Counted from the first letter of the stretch, positions 1 to 6,253 are shown. The stretch: DNA of 10,630 bases from JBOFCS01 sp051646185 (GCA_051646185.1 JBOFCS010000225.1:1-10630), one strand, 5' to 3'. Notes: generated by a model not told the origin, from the sequence alone. Translations and numbers: made by a program.

Positions 1-361
1 CAAACCCCGGTGCGATAGCACGTGGGTCGTCGCTGAGTTTTACCCGAACCGTGACAGTACTGTTTGTTCCAGCGCTAGGGCGAAGCGGATGGTGCTCGAG
101 ATTCTCCATTTTCCAGTAGATGGCAATCGAAAAACCTGCTGCCACGAGCAGAGTCCCCAAAATTGTTGTTGCCCATAGAGTCACCCAAGATAAGCGATTG
201 CGAATCATAAGGGTCAATACCGCTGCTGCGCAGCACAACACCACACACACAATGCTTACTCTGGAACCACAAATAATGCCTAAAACCGTTGTTAACCAAC
301 ATAGTAATACTGAAGGCACTAGACGAAAATCTAAAATCTGAGGTTCGTTCAGAGTTGTCAC
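1..361 (-). CDS. comEC: ComEC DNA-uptake channel protein, N-terminal part
   Basis: I translated this frame by hand. It is open from a GTG at 359-361 to the left edge, giving about 120 residues that begin MTTLNEPQILDFRLVPSVLL. The 'DFRLVPSxLxxW' start, two or three hydrophobic segments and then a charged segment leading into a beta-rich stretch (TNSTVTVRVKLSDDP) are what ComEC/Rec2 proteins show before the DUF4131 and competence domains. The family forms the inner-membrane channel that brings single-stranded DNA into the cell during transformation. The GTG overlaps the TGA of comEA (GTGA), so translation is probably coupled. The competence and metallo-beta-lactamase-like domains lie outside the window, so I cannot say whether the gene is intact. 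Confidence 0.85.
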   Translation of the reverse strand, partial: MTTLNEPQILDFRLVPSVLLCWLTTVLGIICGSRVSIVCVVLCCAAAVLTLMIRNRLSWVTLWATTILGTLLVAAGFSIAIYWKMENLEHHPLRPSAGTNSTVTVRVKLSDDPRAIAPGF

Positions 362-1257
362 AGAGTTACCAGGTCTCGTAAACTTTCCAATCTCGCTGGA
401 CCAATTCCGGTAACGTCAGCAAGCTGATTGACGGAAGTAAAGTGGCCGTTATCTGTACGCCAGGAAATAATCGCTGCAGCAGTGACTGGACCCACTCCCG
501 GCAATGCATCAAGTTGAGCTTCAGTAGCAGTATTAAGATTAACTTTTGCAGACGGAGCTGTTTTGCCTGAAGAACTGTAGCCCCCCGACTGGGCAGTGGA
601 GTTATTAAGCCCACTACCCATTTTCGGTATCCCCCCAGGGTGAGGCGCTATCCCAACAACTATTTGGTCACCATCAGTAATGTGCTGAGCCATGTTGAGC
701 CCCAACAGATCTGCACCGTCAAGACTGCCCCCAGCGGCTTTGAGCGCATCAGCAACCCGAGCGCCCTCATCTAACTGAACCAAACCAGGAGTAGCAACCA
801 AACCCACCACACTCACTACCAACTTTGTGGGGGCCTGAGGTGTGGTCTCCTTTTTCTGCTCAGCAGCCATCTGCACCGGTGGGAGGTTGGGCACTGCCGC
901 TTGTATCTGCGGCCGATCACGCCAACCAACAAAAAAAGTTACTACAAGGACAGCCACTGCAAAACCGGCCAGTGATAATGCACCACGGTACCCCGTTAAC
1001 CAGCGCGAGCCCCGCATTTTTTGAGAGATAAACTGCTGCTGGCGTTCAACATCGTGTGGCGCATCGGAAAGCAACCAGTGTGGGCGAAGATCACTCTGAT
1101 GAAAAACTGGCTCAGTTTCGCTATCGACATCCCCGTCAAAGCCGACAACCTCTGCAGATTGTAACGGAGGTCTTTCTTGCTCTTCAGCTATGTTTACTGC
1201 TCGCCGGGCACCGAGTCGTTCTCTCAGCCGTTCCCGTGGGTCAATGGCATGGGACAT
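358..1257 (-). CDS. comEA: ComEA-like DNA-binding competence protein
   Basis: The protein has 299 residues. A basic and acidic cytoplasmic N-terminus (1-90) is followed by one membrane segment (about 92-111), a Pro/Gln-rich linker, an SLBB domain (about 145-205, with VVGLVATPGLVQL) and a Gly/Ser-rich linker. It ends in a double helix-hairpin-helix domain (238-299, LNTATEAQLDALPGVGPVTA and later VTGIGPARLESL). This is the standard ComEA plan: membrane anchor, extracytoplasmic SLBB, and HhH for sequence-independent binding of double-stranded DNA, handed on to ComEC. comEC follows with a one-codon-scale overlap. I see no Shine-Dalgarno motif before the ATG (upstream is CTTTCCTC), so the transcript may be leaderless or the true start may differ. 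The N-terminal extension before the membrane segment is long, as I recall it being in actinobacterial forms. Confidence 0.92.
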   Translation of the reverse strand: MSHAIDPRERLRERLGARRAVNIAEEQERPPLQSAEVVGFDGDVDSETEPVFHQSDLRPHWLLSDAPHDVERQQQFISQKMRGSRWLTGYRGALSLAGFAVAVLVVTFFVGWRDRPQIQAAVPNLPPVQMAAEQKKETTPQAPTKLVVSVVGLVATPGLVQLDEGARVADALKAAGGSLDGADLLGLNMAQHITDGDQIVVGIAPHPGGIPKMGSGLNNSTAQSGGYSSSGKTAPSAKVNLNTATEAQLDALPGVGPVTAAAIISWRTDNGHFTSVNQLADVTGIGPARLESLRDLVTL

Positions 1258-1293
1258 GAGGAAAGAGTAAGGAGTCCTGAAGTCAGAAAGTGT

Positions 1294-1320
1294 CTAAAGT
1301 TTCCGCACTGAGCTAAAGTT
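1294..1320. repeat. Two 8-bp direct repeats upstream of comEA
   Basis: CTAAAGTT occurs at 1294-1301 and again at 1313-1320, a 19-bp period, inside the 107-bp gap upstream of comEA. The spacing is close to two helical turns, which would suit a regulator binding one DNA face. No regulator is known to me for it and a short repeat like this can arise by chance. Confidence 0.25.
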
Positions 1321-1337
1321 GGGGACACTGGTAACAC

Positions 1338-1346
1338 TGTGGATAA
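1338..1346 (-). promoter_or_regulatory. Single perfect DnaA-box-like 9-mer
   Basis: The + strand reads TGTGGATAA, so the minus strand reads TTATCCACA, the consensus DnaA box. It lies in the gap between the acyltransferase stop and comEA. Only one box is visible, with no AT-rich unwinding region and no dnaA or dnaN nearby, so this is not an origin. It could titrate DnaA or be a chance match. Confidence 0.3.
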
Positions 1347-1364
1347 GCCCGTCCTAACCACCAC

Positions 1365-1952
1365 CTACTCCGCAGCTTCCTCTTCTTCACGTAGTCGAGG
1401 TTCTGTGCGGTTATCGGGGTTAATGCCATGTTTATCGGCGTAAAAGGAACGTACGAAGTCCATATCTTTTTTTATGTCCCCGGTGGGATGGAACGTTGGC
1501 CCTGCCCCGATTGTCCGGGATGGGCCATCAACAAATGCCAGTGTCACCGCTAGCCCGGTCTGTTGTGACATTCGGTAAAACCCAGACTTCCAATATTCCC
1601 CTTTGCTGCGTGTGCCCTCAGCGGCAATCGTCAGTAAGAAGCTATCGTCACTTTCTGCTTGAGCAAGCAGCTCCCGAATAGTTCCACCTGGATCTTTGCG
1701 ATCCAACGGCACTCCACCGGTAGCACGAAGTATTGGCCCGAAAGGTCCAGTAAAAAATTCTTTTTTCACCAAAATGAGTGGCTGAACCCCACAGGTCCAA
1801 CACATAAGAATGGTGGCCACCCAGTCCCAATTGGAGGTATGCGGCGCCCCCACCAAAATCCCTTCTTGCGGAAGAGTGCCTACCGTCTTCCACCGTACTG
1901 CGCGAAGGACAGTTCGGGCTATTGCACCTCGAACACGAAATTGTGTGGTCAT
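1365..1952 (-). CDS. Lysophospholipid acyltransferase family protein (PlsC-like)
   Basis: The protein has 195 residues and one acyltransferase domain. The catalytic HX4D motif is seen as HTSNWD (H38, D43), the second block as GGVPLDRKDPGG (79-90) and the third as EGTRS (112-116). These identify a membrane-associated glycerolipid acyltransferase of the PlsC superfamily, which transfers an acyl chain to a lysophospholipid or similar acceptor. The exact acceptor cannot be told from sequence. The C-terminus is a Glu-rich tail (REEEEAAE). The start ATG has no convincing Shine-Dalgarno motif. It sits 46 bp after the HEAT-like gene and 107 bp before comEA. It may therefore be read from the toxin operon, although it may equally be an older resident of this locus rather than part of the toxin cassette. 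Confidence 0.88.
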   Translation of the reverse strand: MTTQFRVRGAIARTVLRAVRWKTVGTLPQEGILVGAPHTSNWDWVATILMCWTCGVQPLILVKKEFFTGPFGPILRATGGVPLDRKDPGGTIRELLAQAESDDSFLLTIAAEGTRSKGEYWKSGFYRMSQQTGLAVTLAFVDGPSRTIGAGPTFHPTGDIKKDMDFVRSFYADKHGINPDNRTEPRLREEEEAAE

Positions 1953-1998
1953 AAGGCGAACTTAGTGTGTGGAGCTCACAGCCGACAAACGGGAGTAC

Positions 1999-2646
1999 TC
2001 ACTCGGGGAGTTTTGCCAATGTTCGCTTCGCCTGCTTACGAACCTCACTACTAGTATCATCCACATACCGCTGCACCACCGGACGCAAACCCGAGGGCAA
2101 CTTCCGAAACGACCGCAAACCCCGCAACACCGATGCCCGAACACTCGGATCATCTACTTGACCCACCATCAACTCTAACCCCCGAATATCCTGACAACCC
2201 AACACCCACTCCACAATCGGACCACGACCCTCCCCCAACGACCGATCCACCCCAGCAGCCACCATCCGATCAAAATCAACCGGACCAGCTAAAAACATAC
2301 CCAACGTGATTGCAATATCCGACAAAAAATGTTTCGGTGCCCAGGGATCTGAATACAACCGCTCAAACAACAGATCCATTACCTCAGGAACCGCCGCCTC
2401 CTCCGTCCGCAACGCCATATAGAACCCTATTCGAAATTGCATTCGCTCCAACGGATCAGTAATCACCGACTTCACCTGAGTATGACGCACCCAATCCACC
2501 AATACCGGAATCACCTCCGGATAATTCTCCCCTGTACTCGTCAAATCATTAATACCTCTACACCACAACCCCGTCTGCTCACACACGGCCGCAATCTCTA
2601 AATCCGATAGTTTACATGAACGAGTCCACTCTTCCGAAGGAGCCAT
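1999..2646 (-). CDS. HEAT-repeat-like protein, candidate immunity protein
   Basis: The protein has 215 residues and no signal peptide or membrane segment, so it is cytoplasmic. The C-terminal 60 residues form two helical hairpins typical of HEAT-like repeats (GLELMVGQVDDPSVRASVL and RPVVQRYVDDTSSEVRKQA). The rest is also predicted helical, with acidic patches. The gene directly follows the nuclease toxin domain after 44 bp, the usual place for an immunity gene in polymorphic-toxin cassettes, and an in-frame TAG immediately before the ATG fixes the start. Its base use differs from the toxin: the + strand here is very rich in A and C, while the toxin region is more AT-rich, so the two may have different histories. 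The HEAT-like call is moderately firm. The immunity role is inferred from position only. Confidence 0.8.
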   Translation of the reverse strand: MAPSEEWTRSCKLSDLEIAAVCEQTGLWCRGINDLTSTGENYPEVIPVLVDWVRHTQVKSVITDPLERMQFRIGFYMALRTEEAAVPEVMDLLFERLYSDPWAPKHFLSDIAITLGMFLAGPVDFDRMVAAGVDRSLGEGRGPIVEWVLGCQDIRGLELMVGQVDDPSVRASVLRGLRSFRKLPSGLRPVVQRYVDDTSSEVRKQAKRTLAKLPE

Positions 2647-2690
2647 CTAATTCAAATCCATTCGCTTTACTGTAATCTGACCCTCATCAA

Positions 2691-3038
2691 TCATTTTTTG
2701 TAGTGGGCCAGTAATTTTGTGCGAGTATCCACAATCAGCTCCATCGTATAGTGATTTTCTTTAGCCCACATTGCCATATCTTTCAGCTGCTGGCTAGCCC
2801 CGATCGAATTGGTATTTTTTACTTCGCGAACTAGTTTCGCATTTCTATCCACGAAATCCGGGATTCTGGTTCTATCACCAATCCTTATCGGCAACTTCGG
2901 TACATTAGGATCAATTCCGGCTCTTAGCTCACCAATTCTTCCCCTAATTTTATTCTTCTCCAGCTGAGAATCAGCGTTCTTCAACTCCATTCGCAAATAC
3001 CGTAGAAGCCGCTCATTAGTTTTTGTGATAAAGCTGCT
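2691..3038 (-). CDS. PD-(D/E)XK nuclease toxin domain (Tox-REase-7-like), cut off from its carrier
   Basis: This frame is open from just after a TGA at 3039-3041 to the stop at 2691. Internal TTG (2996) or ATG (2990) codons could start a 101- or 99-residue protein, but neither has a good ribosome site. The restriction-endonuclease-fold signature is clear. Numbered from the TTG at 2996, there is a Glu in GRIGELRAG (E23), Asp in RIPDF (D47), E-x-K in REVKN (E58, K60) and SQQLKDM (68-74). This order of Glu, Asp, ExK and QL matches the Tox-REase-7 type nuclease domain at the C-terminus of secreted toxins. The upstream part of the frame (TNERLLRYLRMELKNADSQ) reads as the missing linker to the carrier gene, which is one base out of frame. 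It was probably one protein. As it stands the domain is a separated fragment, or is reached by frameshifting. Confidence 0.72.
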   Translation of the reverse strand, partial: SSFITKTNERLLRYLRMELKNADSQLEKNKIRGRIGELRAGIDPNVPKLPIRIGDRTRIPDFVDRNAKLVREVKNTNSIGASQQLKDMAMWAKENHYTMELIVDTRTKLLAHYKK

Positions 3039-3940
3039 TCACCCAAATCATCTAAGTTTTTCACTAGAGGTCTAGCGCGCCGGGTTAGTTCGATGAAATC
3101 TTTAATTTTTTTGGCATAGCGAGCAACACTGGCAGCGGCCTTTGCGCTACTCGCTAACGCACCAACACCAAAAGTCACAAACGATGATGCAATACCGATA
3201 ACCGCTGAAACAGCTAACTCTACCGCTAATGCCTTCAGTAAATCTTCCAATTCATCGCGCATACTATGCAATGAATCTTTGTAGTCCCGCACACTGTGCT
3301 GTAAAGCTGTGGCCTGCTCAGCATGCTCTTCGACAAGAGAATTCAACTCTTGGAGGTCCTCAACAATAATGTCAATTTCCTCACCACTGAGCTGATCAAA
3401 CCGATCGGCGATAGCATTGATCTTATTCGTCCACGCCCCCCTAGGATCAATGGCTAACGTACGCCAAATGTCAGCTGCTTTCCCTAATTCTTCGGTATCA
3501 CCATTAGCAATCCGAATGCCCACTTTATCGGCAAGACCAAAATCATCAATGAGTCCATTAATGTTTGGGTCAACGGCACGAGGAAGCGCATAACAAGCAC
3601 CCCAAAACTCACCGGGGTCAGCCGGAGCAACAACGGGTGTCCCCTCGCCCAGCGTTGATTGTGACTCTGCCTCGGCATGATTTTTACCAGCTTGTAGGAG
3701 CACTCGTCCGTAATTATGAATCGCAAGGGGAAGTTTCTCCCCGACACCAAAAAAGCCTCCTTGTTGCTGTTCATACTCTCGACCCCACTCTTTACCGGAA
3801 TCATCGTCTCCTACCATGCCGGAGCACTCACTGTTTAAGCGCCTAGCAGCATCAGCATGGGCATCTTCAATACTTCTAGCGATCTGGAATAACTCGGTAG
3901 CAGCCTCGTAATAGTGTTGTGGGTTAATCACATCAGTCAT
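2981..3940 (-). CDS. Type VII secretion polymorphic toxin, N-terminal carrier (frameshifted before the toxin domain)
   Basis: The protein as read has 319 residues. The N-terminus (about 5-90) is helical, with SGKEWGREYEQQ (48-59), like the WXG/LXG-type export domains of actinobacterial T7SS substrates. A middle region contains predicted coiled coil (about 190-235). A hydrophobic stretch follows (about 236-262, AVIGIASSFVTFGVGALASS), then a basic helix (KAAASVARYAKKIKDFIELTRRARPLVKNLDDLGEAALSQK). This layout is common for secreted toxin carriers just before a toxic C-terminus. After K307 the frame gives LMSGFYGICEWS and stops, with no toxin domain. Reading one base back at the A5 run (minus strand) instead continues into the nuclease domain. 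It starts 1 bp after the preceding WXG100 gene. I consider the gene 2691-3940 to be one toxin split by a frameshift. Confidence 0.8.
   Translation of the reverse strand: MTDVINPQHYYEAATELFQIARSIEDAHADAARRLNSECSGMVGDDDSGKEWGREYEQQQGGFFGVGEKLPLAIHNYGRVLLQAGKNHAEAESQSTLGEGTPVVAPADPGEFWGACYALPRAVDPNINGLIDDFGLADKVGIRIANGDTEELGKAADIWRTLAIDPRGAWTNKINAIADRFDQLSGEEIDIIVEDLQELNSLVEEHAEQATALQHSVRDYKDSLHSMRDELEDLLKALAVELAVSAVIGIASSFVTFGVGALASSAKAAASVARYAKKIKDFIELTRRARPLVKNLDDLGEAALSQKLMSGFYGICEWS
3020..3024 (-). other. Homopolymer at the frameshift point in the toxin gene
   Basis: The + strand has five T (five A on the coding strand, in CACAAAAACTAAT). Zero frame reads CAA AAA CTA ATG and runs to a stop at 2981. 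With six A the frame would read CAA AAA ACT AAT GAG and run through the whole nuclease domain to 2691. It is not a canonical X XXY YYZ slippery site, because the P-site CAA would have to re-pair with ACA, so programmed -1 frameshifting is possible but not well supported. Confidence 0.6.
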
Positions 3941-3941
3941 G

Positions 3942-4247
3942 TCAGCGACCTAGCATGTCTCGATTAGCCTGACGCGCAGTCGAGTAATTGTTATGCGCCC
4001 GTTGTGCAGCCGCTTTCAGTTCAGCCAGTTCACGATTGGCACTTACCATGTTTTTTGACCATCGCTGATGTCTTTCCTGATAGGCAGTTGCGGCCACCCC
4101 GGTCCAGACTTCCTGACAACGTTGCGCAACAGCAGACTCAATATGATCATGTGCTTGCACCAAACTCTGCACAAACTGGTCAATACACGAGGTAGCATCG
4201 GCCAACTCTGCAAGATTTACGGTGTATTCAGCCTCACCGCTCGTCAC
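3942..4247 (-). CDS. WXG100-family protein (second of two)
   Basis: The protein has 101 residues and is predicted to be two long helices joined by a turn with the WXG motif WTG (48-50) in EVWTGVAATAYQERHQRW. The length and motif position fit the WXG100/ESAT-6 superfamily, small dimeric proteins exported by, or guiding substrates to, the type VII (ESX) secretion system. The GTG start overlaps the TGA of the previous WXG100 gene by four bases, and the toxin carrier starts 1 bp downstream. That suggests it partners the toxin as a targeting factor, much as the small helical Lap proteins do for LXG toxins in Firmicutes (analogy). No ESX motor genes are in this window, so export would rely on machinery encoded elsewhere. 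Confidence 0.85.
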   Translation of the reverse strand: MTSGEAEYTVNLAELADATSCIDQFVQSLVQAHDHIESAVAQRCQEVWTGVAATAYQERHQRWSKNMVSANRELAELKAAAQRAHNNYSTARQANRDMLGR

Positions 4248-4567
4248 CAGTTCAACACCCCGTATGTGGTGGTATTTGCTTCTTCTACCTGAACAAAAGT
4301 TTGGGTAGATGCACCAAGTTGCTCACCCATCTCCTGCAAATCACGAATCTGTTTGCACAAAATCTCTTTCAGATCATTCCAATTATCGCGATAAGACTTC
4401 GCCGCTGCTCCGCGCCAGCTACACATCAGATCGTCAATCCGCCGATCTATCCGCGCCAGTTCTTCATCCATCTGATCCGCTTGCTGTTTCGCGCGAACCG
4501 CGGCATCAATAACCACCGCCGTATCCGTAGAAAACACATCATCCGAAGCACCAGTAGTCATGCTCAT
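4244..4567 (-). CDS. WXG100-family protein (first of two)
   Basis: The protein has 107 residues with the WXG motif WRG (51-53) in CSWRGAAAKSYRDNW, between two long predicted helices (about 15-48 and 54-98). It belongs to the WXG100/ESAT-6-like superfamily by length and motif. An ATG at 4565-4567 overlaps the TGA of the upstream gene (ATGA), and its own stop overlaps the next GTG, so the two WXG proteins are probably made together and may form a heterodimer. It carries two Cys residues (49 and 71). A second ATG two codons in is an alternative start. Confidence 0.85.
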   Translation of the reverse strand: MSMTTGASDDVFSTDTAVVIDAAVRAKQQADQMDEELARIDRRIDDLMCSWRGAAAKSYRDNWNDLKEILCKQIRDLQEMGEQLGASTQTFVQVEEANTTTYGVLNW

Positions 4568-5031
4568 GCACCCCAGACCAGATGTTGTGCCTGTGCATAA
4601 CGCATATCGCCCACATTAAACGTTTGCGGATCTGGCATGGAATATGGAATGAGGACTTGCATAGCAAACTCACGGTGCTCGAATAGCACCTCAAGAATCG
4701 GGTCAGATGAACCTTCCTGAACAACCTGAGATACTACAGCGCAACTGCGAATACTTTCTGAAGAAGCGCGGAATCTGGCGATTACCTCATCACGAAGAGG
4801 GGTTGCAGAAGAAGAAGAAGAATGCGCAACATTCTCGTCAACCATGACAATGGATTTTGCGCCCTGATCTGAAACCATGATCCCCACCGGGGTTAATCCA
4901 TAGTTTTCAGCAATGTGCTCTGCCGCAACCTGGATAGCTTCGTCTAATAAATCTTCTAAATCTGCCTGACATTGCGCACTAGTGGAATCACGCCAACTAA
5001 TCATTTTCGCCCCATACTCTCGCCTAAACAT
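4564..5031 (-). CDS. Unrecognised small protein heading the toxin operon
   Basis: I do not recognise this family. It reads as a small alpha/beta protein: an acidic helix (DLEDLLDEAIQVAAEHIAEN), then GLTPVGIMVSD and KSIVMVDE as likely strands. A Ser-rich loop follows (HSSSSSATP), then helical and strand segments ending MPDPQTFNVGDMRYAQAQHL. There is no signal peptide or membrane segment. The reading frame allows a GTG start at 5055, but the ATG at 5029-5031 has the best ribosome site (GAGGG six bases upstream). An ATG at 5002-5004 is also possible. It heads the operon and overlaps the first WXG100 gene by four bases. By analogy with LXG and ESX loci it could be a globular chaperone or adaptor for the WXG-toxin complex. 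That is inference only. Confidence 0.75.
   Translation of the reverse strand: MFRREYGAKMISWRDSTSAQCQADLEDLLDEAIQVAAEHIAENYGLTPVGIMVSDQGAKSIVMVDENVAHSSSSSATPLRDEVIARFRASSESIRSCAVVSQVVQEGSSDPILEVLFEHREFAMQVLIPYSMPDPQTFNVGDMRYAQAQHLVWGA
4807..4822. repeat. Trinucleotide repeat encoding a Ser run
   Basis: Five AGA units on the + strand correspond to consecutive TCT serine codons inside the first gene of the toxin operon. Length changes here would keep the frame and only alter the length of the Ser loop. Confidence 0.6.
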
Positions 5032-5059
5032 CTGTTGCCCTCGGAAAGCCTTCACATCA

Positions 5060-5080
5060 CCATATCAAATTTTGATATGG
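5060..5080. promoter_or_regulatory. Perfect 21-bp palindrome between divergent genes, candidate operator
   Basis: The arms CCATATCAAA (5060-5069) and TTTGATATGG (5071-5080) are exact reverse complements around a single T. The palindrome sits between the start of the leftward toxin operon and the rightward beta-helix gene, 13 bp before the ATG of the latter. Its size and symmetry fit a dimeric helix-turn-helix repressor. A -10-like TACTAT on the minus strand (5082-5087) lies beside it, so binding would probably block the leftward promoter and possibly both. No regulator gene is visible in the window. Confidence 0.6.
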
Positions 5081-5092
5081 CATAGTAGGTTT

Positions 5093-6253
5093 ATGTCTGG
5101 TGAGAAAAACGTGGACCACCGTAGCTGGGTGGAGAAACTGACCCAAGCAATAAATAATGAAGCTACCCTAAAGGCTCCTCCCACCGAAGTTCCAACGTTA
5201 TCACCCGACCTACCTTCAGTAGGGAAATGGTCAGAACAGCACACTATTCCAGCTTCCGCTATCCGAGAAGCATTGGAGAACAAAAGTTTACAATCCACTA
5301 CTTACGGATTGCGTGTTGAAGGTGCACGAATCACGGGTGGCTGCAACCTTATGAACATCAACTACCCGAACACCCTATCGTTCACTGAATGTTTTTTTGA
5401 TGAGCCAATACAATTACACAAGTCCACCTTAAAAGAACTCATACTCACTGGGTCTCATCTAGCCGGGTTACACCTTGATGGCTCAGTAACTACAGGCACT
5501 ATTTCCTGTAATAAACTCACCAGCACTGGGACTCTCAGTGCACAAGCAACAAAAATCGGCGGACATTTTGACCTGACAGATTCCCAGCTGAACCCCACCA
5601 ACGGTATAGCGCTAAACCTAGACAAATCAACGCTTATTGGATCAGTTTTTTGTAATACCCTTAACAGCACAGGGACTCTCAGTGCACAAGCAACAAAAAT
5701 CGGCGGACAATTTAATCTCTCCTGCGCCACGGTTAATACCCCAAATCTGGATGCTATTAATCTTGACAAAGCTACGCTCACTGGCTCACTATTTTGCAAT
5801 AGCATGGTGATCTCCGGCGCAATTCGTGCGGTATCAGCCCGGTTCAAAAAAGAGCTTAACCTTTCAAACTCTAAGTTCGACTCTCTCACTTTATGCAGTA
5901 CCAGCATTAAACGTTTATGGCTCCGCCCACAGGCCTCAAAGAGTATCGACCTTAGTGAAGCCAAGATTGACGCTCTCGTTGCACCCGAAAGTGATCTAGC
6001 AACATATGATTTACGCACCGAAGGACTTGTTATTAAGGAACTTAAAGGCGGAATCCGTACTAGCATAAAAATTGCGGAACTATGGCTCAAGAAATTTTCC
6101 TCAGAGAACTTTGTCCCCCAACCATGGTTGGATGTCGCACAAAATTATCAAAATTTTGGAGAGAAAAAGGAAGCAGATAAACTCCGTGCGCTCATCGGCA
6201 AAAAAATTAACAAAAAGCGGTCACTATTCACACGCAGAAACAATACCTTCTAA
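5093..6253 (+). CDS. Right-handed beta-helix (pentapeptide-like) repeat protein, C-terminus altered
   Basis: The protein has 386 residues from the ATG at 5093, preceded by AGG and an AT-rich stretch. The frame is open further upstream, but that would run through the palindrome and the opposite gene. A polar N-terminus (1-70) is followed by LRVEGARITGG and many short coils of the L-x-x-x-x-L-x-G type, as in right-handed beta-helices. Residues about 136-265 hold two near-identical 48-residue units and a weaker third, each beginning G-(T/S)-x-x-C-N. The end (QPWLDVAQNYQNFGEKKEADKLR, 343-363) matches the helical hairpin I recall closing actinobacterial proteins loosely labelled 'membrane-associated oxidoreductase'. 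Those usually continue into membrane helices, but here the protein stops soon after. Its last ten residues (SLFTRRNNTF) come from DNA antisense to a degV remnant. Function unknown. A link to the toxin operon is suggested by the shared operator candidate. Confidence 0.82.
   Translation: MSGEKNVDHRSWVEKLTQAINNEATLKAPPTEVPTLSPDLPSVGKWSEQHTIPASAIREALENKSLQSTTYGLRVEGARITGGCNLMNINYPNTLSFTECFFDEPIQLHKSTLKELILTGSHLAGLHLDGSVTTGTISCNKLTSTGTLSAQATKIGGHFDLTDSQLNPTNGIALNLDKSTLIGSVFCNTLNSTGTLSAQATKIGGQFNLSCATVNTPNLDAINLDKATLTGSLFCNSMVISGAIRAVSARFKKELNLSNSKFDSLTLCSTSIKRLWLRPQASKSIDLSEAKIDALVAPESDLATYDLRTEGLVIKELKGGIRTSIKIAELWLKKFSSENFVPQPWLDVAQNYQNFGEKKEADKLRALIGKKINKKRSLFTRRNNTF
5521..5709 (+). repeat. Direct repeat inside the beta-helix gene (144-bp period)
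   Basis: A 38-bp stretch at 5528-5565 is repeated exactly at 5672-5709. With the six bases before it (CAGCAC) and one mismatch, the match covers 45 bp. It encodes STGTLSAQATKIGG twice, 48 residues apart. It marks a recent unit duplication or homogenisation by gene conversion within the coding region and is not a CRISPR repeat. Confidence 0.9.

Noticed and set aside
1659..2054. 131-codon open frame on the plus strand
   Set aside because: It overlaps the acyltransferase, which carries clear catalytic motifs, and spills into the HEAT-like gene. No domain is seen.
3014..3030. Canonical programmed -1 frameshift site in the toxin
   Set aside because: The heptamer is not X XXY YYZ and I see no obvious stimulatory stem directly downstream. 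A mutation or homopolymer change explains it more simply, though recoding is not excluded.
4982..5092. Upstream extension of the beta-helix gene to an earlier ATG
   Set aside because: It would run across the 21-bp palindrome and the start of the opposite gene, and the added residues show no family likeness. The ATG at 5093 fits the divergent layout.
5528..5709. Possible CRISPR-like repeat pair
   Set aside because: There are only two copies, the period is exactly 48 codons and the repeat is in frame within a beta-helix protein. There are no cas genes or spacer array.
5455..6090. 211-codon open frame on the minus strand
   Set aside because: It is antisense to the beta-helix repeats, its sequence simply mirrors the repeat, and it matches no recognisable domain.
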